DNA of 18,020 nt from positions 1-18,020 of the forward strand of contig WJJO01000414.1 of assembly GCA_014729665.1 (NCBI GenBank). The letters run 5' to 3'. This document shows, in pieces, positions 15,074-18,020 of the stretch. The stretch comes from Caldifarciminota bacterium. GTDB lineage: Bacteria; Hydrothermota; Tepidihabitantia; B3-TA06. The position numbers were made by a program, and so were the translations under genes. Numbering within the stretch: position 1 is the first letter of the stretch; the number at the start of each line of letters is the position of its first letter. The notes beneath the pieces were generated by a model. It searched no databases. It had not been told where the DNA came from and saw only the letters and a list, made by a program, of their open reading frames with translations.

Positions 15074-15161
15074 GTAGGGGTAATTCATGACGCGATCGGT
15101 AGGGGCAGTTCATGACGCGAAGCGGCGCAGCCAACTGCCCCTACGTGAACTGCCCCTACCG
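15074..15161. repeat. REP/MITE-like cluster of four GTAGGGGCAGTT units
   Basis: Two direct copies of GTAGGGGYARTTCATGAC plus GCGA (15074-15095 and 15099-15120) match at 20 of 22 bases with a 25-base period. Two inverted copies follow: AACTGCCCCTAC at 15133-15144 and TGAACTGCCCCTACCG at 15146-15161. The outer pair 15097-15112 / 15146-15161 is a perfect 16-bp inverted repeat, so the transcript could form a large stem-loop. Such units resemble the short GTAGGGGC-type intergenic repeats of many bacterial genomes. No coding capacity. Confidence 0.75.
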
Positions 15162-15167
15162 CTATCT

Positions 15168-15191
15168 CTGTCCGCCTGCCTGCCCGGACAG
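15168..15191. repeat. Second inverted repeat beside the REP-like cluster
   Basis: CTGTCCG (15168-15174) and CGGACAG (15185-15191) flank ten bases that contain the direct repeat CCTGCCTGC. It differs in sequence from the neighbouring GTAGGGG repeats, so it is probably a separate repeat family placed next to it. Confidence 0.5.
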
Positions 15192-15238
15192 GCTTTCTCC
15201 GCGATCTTTTCAACCTTAACTGGAAATTGGCACCCGGT

Positions 15239-15266
15239 TTGACAAGACGAAAATATTTTGTAAGGT
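15239..15266 (+). promoter_or_regulatory. Possible promoter of the restriction-modification gene
   Basis: TTGACA (15239-15244), a 16-base spacer, then TAAGGT (15261-15266; 3 of 6 consensus bases). The -35 box is perfect and the -10 box weak. If used, transcription starts just before the AGGAGA ribosome site (15272-15277), which supports translation from the TTG at 15284 and not from the upstream TTG at 15227. Confidence 0.4.
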
Positions 15267-15283
15267 TTTACAGGAGATCAAGA

Positions 15284-17944
15284 TTGGCTGAAACAAAGAA
15301 GATTAAAGAACGCGTTAAGCTCTTCGAAGAGCACCTCGAGGCCTACCGTTCCGGCAGGTACAAGGAAGAGCAGCTCAGGCTGGAGTTCATCAACCCGCTT
15401 TTCCAGGCCCTGGGATGGGACGTTTACAACGAACAGGGGTTTGCCGAGGCATACAAGGACGTGGTGCACGAGGACTCCCTGCCCGTAGGCGGCGGAACAA
15501 AGGCGCCCGACTACTGCTTTCGTATCGGCGGCACGCGCAAGTTCTTCGTTGAGGCCAAGAAGCCTTCTGTAGATATCAAACAGGACACCCATCCGGCGTT
15601 TCAACTTCGCCGCTACGCATGGTCGGCAAAGCTTCCCTTAAGCATCCTTACCGACTTCGAGGAGTTCGCAGTCTACGACTGCCGCATAAAGCCTATCCAG
15701 ACCGACAAGGCGTCCGCCGCCCGCATCATGTACATCGAGTATAAAGACTACCTCGACCGGTGGGACGAGATTGCTTCAATCTTCTCCAAGGACGCCGTGC
15801 TCAAGGGCTCGTTCGACCGCTACGTGGAGTCAACCAGATTAAAGCGGGGCACTGCCGAGGTTGACGACGCATTTCTTGCCGAGATCGAGTGCTGGCGCAA
15901 CGAGCTTGCCCGCAACATCGCGCTTCGCAACCCCAAGCTCTCGACCCGTCAGCTCAACTTCGCCGTGCAGAAAACCATCGACCGCATCATCTTCCTTAGA
16001 ATCTGCGAGGACAGGGGAATAGAAGGCTACGGCAAGCTTCAGTCACTCATTAACGGAACCAACGTCTACAAGCGGCTGACCCAGCTTTTCCGCAATGCCG
16101 ACGACCGGTACAACTCCGGCCTGTTTCATTTCAAGGACGAAAAGGGCCGGGACGAACCGCCAGACGATCTGACCCTTAATCTCAAGATAGACGACGACAA
16201 GCTCAAGCTCATCCTCAAGGACCTTTACTATCCTGACAGCCCTTACGAGTTCTCGGTGCTTCCCGCCGACATCCTCGGTCAGGTGTACGAGCAGTTTTTG
16301 GGCAAGGTTATCCGGCTGACCGCAGGGCACCGGGCAAAGGTGGAAGAAAAGCCCGAGGTTCGCAAGGCCGGGGGCGTTTACTACACCCCCACCTATATCG
16401 TGGACTACATAGTTGCCAACACCGTGGGCAAGCTGTGCAAGGGCAAGACCCCGGCCCAGGTATCAAAGATCAGGATACTGGACCCGGCGTGTGGTTCGGG
16501 TTCGTTCCTTTTGGGCGCGTACCAGTACCTGCTGGACTGGCACCGGGATTACTACATTGAAGAAGGCGCGGCAAAGCACAAAAAGAAGCTTTACCAGGTT
16601 ACGGATAAGGAATGGCGGCTGACCGCCGAGGAGCGCAAGCGGATACTGTTGAACAACATCTACGGGGTGGACATAGACCCACAGGCGGTGGAGGTAACCA
16701 AGTTATCCCTGCTCCTCAAGGTGCTGGAGGGCGAGAACGAAGAAACCCTGAACCGGCAGATGCAGATGTTCCACAAACGGGCATTGCCCGACCTTGGTTC
16801 AAACATCAAGTGCGGTAACTCGCTGATAGGCTCGGACTTCTACCAGGGCAGGCAGACCGGGATGTTCGACGCCGAGGAACAGTACCGGATTAATGCGTTC
16901 GATTGGGAGGTGGAGTTTGCAGAAATTATGGACGCAGGCGGCTTCGACGCGGTTATCGGGAACCCGCCGTATGGAACAATGATCAATCCACGTGATCAAG
17001 AATATTTCTCAAAGACATACTGCCACCAAGATTACCAGAGGGATTTTTATTTATTGTTCTTGGAGCTTTACGAGAGATTGTTGAAAGATAAAGGGCAACT
17101 TGGGGTAATAATCTCAAATACCTGGTTGCAATCAATTACCCTCAGAAGAATCAGGGAGTATCTTACTTCACGTTTCAGATGGAAATGTATTCTGCCTATA
17201 TCTGAAAAGGTGTTTTCTGGGGTTGTAGATACTCACGTTTTGATTTTTGAGAAATTTAAAGGCGGCGTTACCGACAAAAGCTCTGTAAATATCGACACAA
17301 TGAATAGGGAGAAGTCGAAATTATTACATCAATTGCCAGGGTCGTTTATTCCACGTAATGGGGATTCAATCAACGTTATCGCTCCCCCAGAAGCTCAATT
17401 ATTATTCCGTAAGATTCTGAGTGCTTGTTCTCCTTTAACATCGATCTGTGACGTATTTAATGGGGTTAAGCCTTTTGAAAAAGGAAAGGGAACACCACCT
17501 CAGACCGAGAAAGTCATGAAGACTAAGCCTTATGTTAAGGAAGGAAAAGTGACGGGTGATCAATGGACACCTTTGTTACGAGGCAGCTTAATCCAGCGCT
17601 ATCGAAATCTTTGGCATCATAATTATTGGATACAATATGGTCCTTGGCTTGCAGCACCACGTGATCCTTCAATTTTCCAAGCCCCCCTTAAAATCGTAGT
17701 GCGCCAAACTGGGGATAGTATTATCGCGGTACTTGTAAATGATGCTTTTATAGCAAGAGATAACTTGCATATTATTCTCCCCAAGGATTCCAACCATAAC
17801 CTACACTATATACTTGGGTTGATTAACTCTAAGTTGATGGACTTTATCTACACTTTCATAAATCCGGAGAAAGGTGAGGCATTTATACTGCGACCCTCTG
17901 GGGCTGGACACGGGGTATGTGTAGAGATAGAATCACTAGTCTAG
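15284..17944 (+). CDS. Eco57I/type IIG-like restriction-modification enzyme, 3' end disrupted by an IS
   Basis: A single chain of about 886 codons joining nuclease, adenine methyltransferase and DNA-recognition parts. Nuclease: a PD-(D/E)xK site with Asp76 (APDYCF) and Glu90-Ala-Lys92. Helical linker: about 190-330. Methyltransferase: GGVYYTPTYIVDYIV, motif I DPACGSGSF (400-408) and motif IV NPPY (560-563). The rest is a TaqI-like recognition domain ending in LGLINSKLMDFIYTFINPEKGEAF. The TTG at 15284 is preferred for its AGGAGA site; an open frame extends to a TTG at 15227. Relatives usually continue after INPEKGEAF for tens of residues. Here the frame passes into about 18 unrelated codons and a TAG in the left end of an IS3-like element, so the enzyme is truncated. 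Base composition drops sharply just after NPPY, suggesting a swapped recognition half. Activity of the remnant cannot be judged. Confidence 0.85.
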   Translation: MAETKKIKERVKLFEEHLEAYRSGRYKEEQLRLEFINPLFQALGWDVYNEQGFAEAYKDVVHEDSLPVGGGTKAPDYCFRIGGTRKFFVEAKKPSVDIKQDTHPAFQLRRYAWSAKLPLSILTDFEEFAVYDCRIKPIQTDKASAARIMYIEYKDYLDRWDEIASIFSKDAVLKGSFDRYVESTRLKRGTAEVDDAFLAEIECWRNELARNIALRNPKLSTRQLNFAVQKTIDRIIFLRICEDRGIEGYGKLQSLINGTNVYKRLTQLFRNADDRYNSGLFHFKDEKGRDEPPDDLTLNLKIDDDKLKLILKDLYYPDSPYEFSVLPADILGQVYEQFLGKVIRLTAGHRAKVEEKPEVRKAGGVYYTPTYIVDYIVANTVGKLCKGKTPAQVSKIRILDPACGSGSFLLGAYQYLLDWHRDYYIEEGAAKHKKKLYQVTDKEWRLTAEERKRILLNNIYGVDIDPQAVEVTKLSLLLKVLEGENEETLNRQMQMFHKRALPDLGSNIKCGNSLIGSDFYQGRQTGMFDAEEQYRINAFDWEVEFAEIMDAGGFDAVIGNPPYGTMINPRDQEYFSKTYCHQDYQRDFYLLFLELYERLLKDKGQLGVIISNTWLQSITLRRIREYLTSRFRWKCILPISEKVFSGVVDTHVLIFEKFKGGVTDKSSVNIDTMNREKSKLLHQLPGSFIPRNGDSINVIAPPEAQLLFRKILSACSPLTSICDVFNGVKPFEKGKGTPPQTEKVMKTKPYVKEGKVTGDQWTPLLRGSLIQRYRNLWHHNYWIQYGPWLAAPRDPSIFQAPLKIVVRQTGDSIIAVLVNDAFIARDNLHIILPKDSNHNLHYILGLINSKLMDFIYTFINPEKGEAFILRPSGAGHGVCVEIESLV

Positions 17945-18020
17945 CAAGGAGGCGACATGAAACGCAGGAACTGGAGCACAGAAGAGAAGCAGGCAATAGT
18001 CCTGGAGGGTTTGAGAGGAA
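17889..18020 (+). mobile_element. IS3-family insertion sequence, left end (continues past the window)
   Basis: The restriction-modification homology breaks off at about 17886-17890. The next bases, TGCGACCCTCTGGGGC then TGGACACGG, resemble IS3-family left ends, which commonly begin TG and carry a TGGACAC stretch close to the tip. A transposase orfA with its own AAGGAGG site begins 68 bases in. The right end and the target duplication are outside the window, so the exact boundary is an estimate. Confidence 0.7.
17957..18020 (+). CDS. IS3-family transposase OrfA, N-terminus (partial)
   Basis: Only 21 codons are in the window: MKRRNWSTEEKQAIVLEGLRG. This is the opening of IS3/IS911-type OrfA proteins (M-K-R-R-x-[FW]-[ST]-x-E-x-K), the start of the helix-turn-helix that binds the element's ends. 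In IS3 elements OrfA is followed by OrfB (the DDE catalytic part), often fused by ribosomal frameshifting; that part is not visible. The start is fixed by AAGGAGG at 17946-17952. Confidence 0.8.
   Translation, partial: MKRRNWSTEEKQAIVLEGLRG

Larger units (their letters stand above)
14935..15238. other. Gene-free region between the accA-operon and restriction-modification promoters
   Basis: No coding region is supported here. From left to right it holds unremarkable AT-rich sequence (14935-15020), an imperfect palindrome centred on GTTTAAAC (15024-15050), a cluster of GTAGGGGCAGTT-type repeats (15074-15161), a second, different inverted repeat (15168-15191) and a T-rich stretch leading into the promoter of the restriction-modification gene. 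Confidence 0.6.

Noticed and set aside
15074..15161. Possible CRISPR array
   Set aside because: Only two direct units, separated by 3 bases, with inverted copies beside them; there are no regular 25-40 base spacers and no cas genes. A REP/MITE-like cluster fits better.
15227..15283. N-terminal extension of the restriction-modification protein from the TTG at 15227
   Set aside because: The stretch holds a TTGACA -35 box and a ribosome site for the TTG at 15284, and its translation (TRRKYFVRFYRRSR) is not part of the usual N-terminus.
17880..17944. Simple frameshift at the end of the restriction-modification gene
   Set aside because: Beyond the break no frame continues the recognition domain; an IS3-type OrfA start with its own ribosome site appears instead, which points to an insertion.

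Overview
The window looks like chromosomal DNA from an anaerobic, diderm (outer-membrane-bearing) bacterium. Three things point that way: a V/A-type rotary ATPase with the residues of a Na+-binding rotor ring, an electron-transfer flavoprotein of the anaerobe type whose alpha subunit carries a fused two-cluster ferredoxin, and a PorV/PorQ-like outer-membrane beta-barrel. This mix recalls uncultured FCB-like or WOR-3/TA06-like lineages. That placement is inference from gene content; there is no rRNA or other taxonomic marker here.

Layout. (1) 1-1874, + strand: the end of methionyl-tRNA synthetase, then an ABC-F ATPase. (2) 6083-1871, - strand: one operon, acpP-fabF-etfB-etfA(ferredoxin fusion)-coaE, behind a good sigma70-type promoter. 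It joins fatty-acid elongation, a flavin electron carrier and the last step of CoA synthesis; its end collides with the ABC-F gene in a 3-base tail-to-tail overlap. (3) 6242-7377, + strand: a single-gene unit for a secreted or membrane-anchored DUF2330 protein. Its promoter is covered by a perfect inverted repeat, and it ends in a strong bidirectional terminator. (4) 11078-7376, - strand: a V-ATPase operon with a consensus promoter coding only stalk and membrane subunits (G/H-I-K-E). It stops at the same terminator, so the catalytic A/B and the C, D and F subunits must lie elsewhere. (5) 14934-11242, - strand: a consensus promoter followed by a 373-residue protein of unknown function with a barrel-sandwich-like region and a KOW-like motif, then the PorV/PorQ-like barrel, accA and a DUF4388 protein. 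(6) 14935-15283: a gene-free stretch with a cluster of short inverted and direct repeats. (7) 15284-18020, + strand: a single-chain Eco57I-type restriction-modification gene whose 3' end is cut by an IS3-family insertion sequence running off the window.

Two biosynthetic units serve lipid synthesis (acpP/fabF and accA), and the ETF and Na+ ATPase belong to energy metabolism. The most unusual parts are the mosaic, IS-interrupted restriction-modification gene, the repeat cluster beside it, the ETF-ferredoxin pair inside a fatty-acid operon, the conserved-looking unknown protein that heads the porV/accA operon, and the operator-like inverted repeat in the DUF2330 promoter. The promoters I can read share a TTGACA -35 box (TTGTCA in one weak case), a 16-17 base spacer and very short leaders. 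I do not see a complete undescribed defence or biosynthetic system; the candidates for novelty are listed individually.
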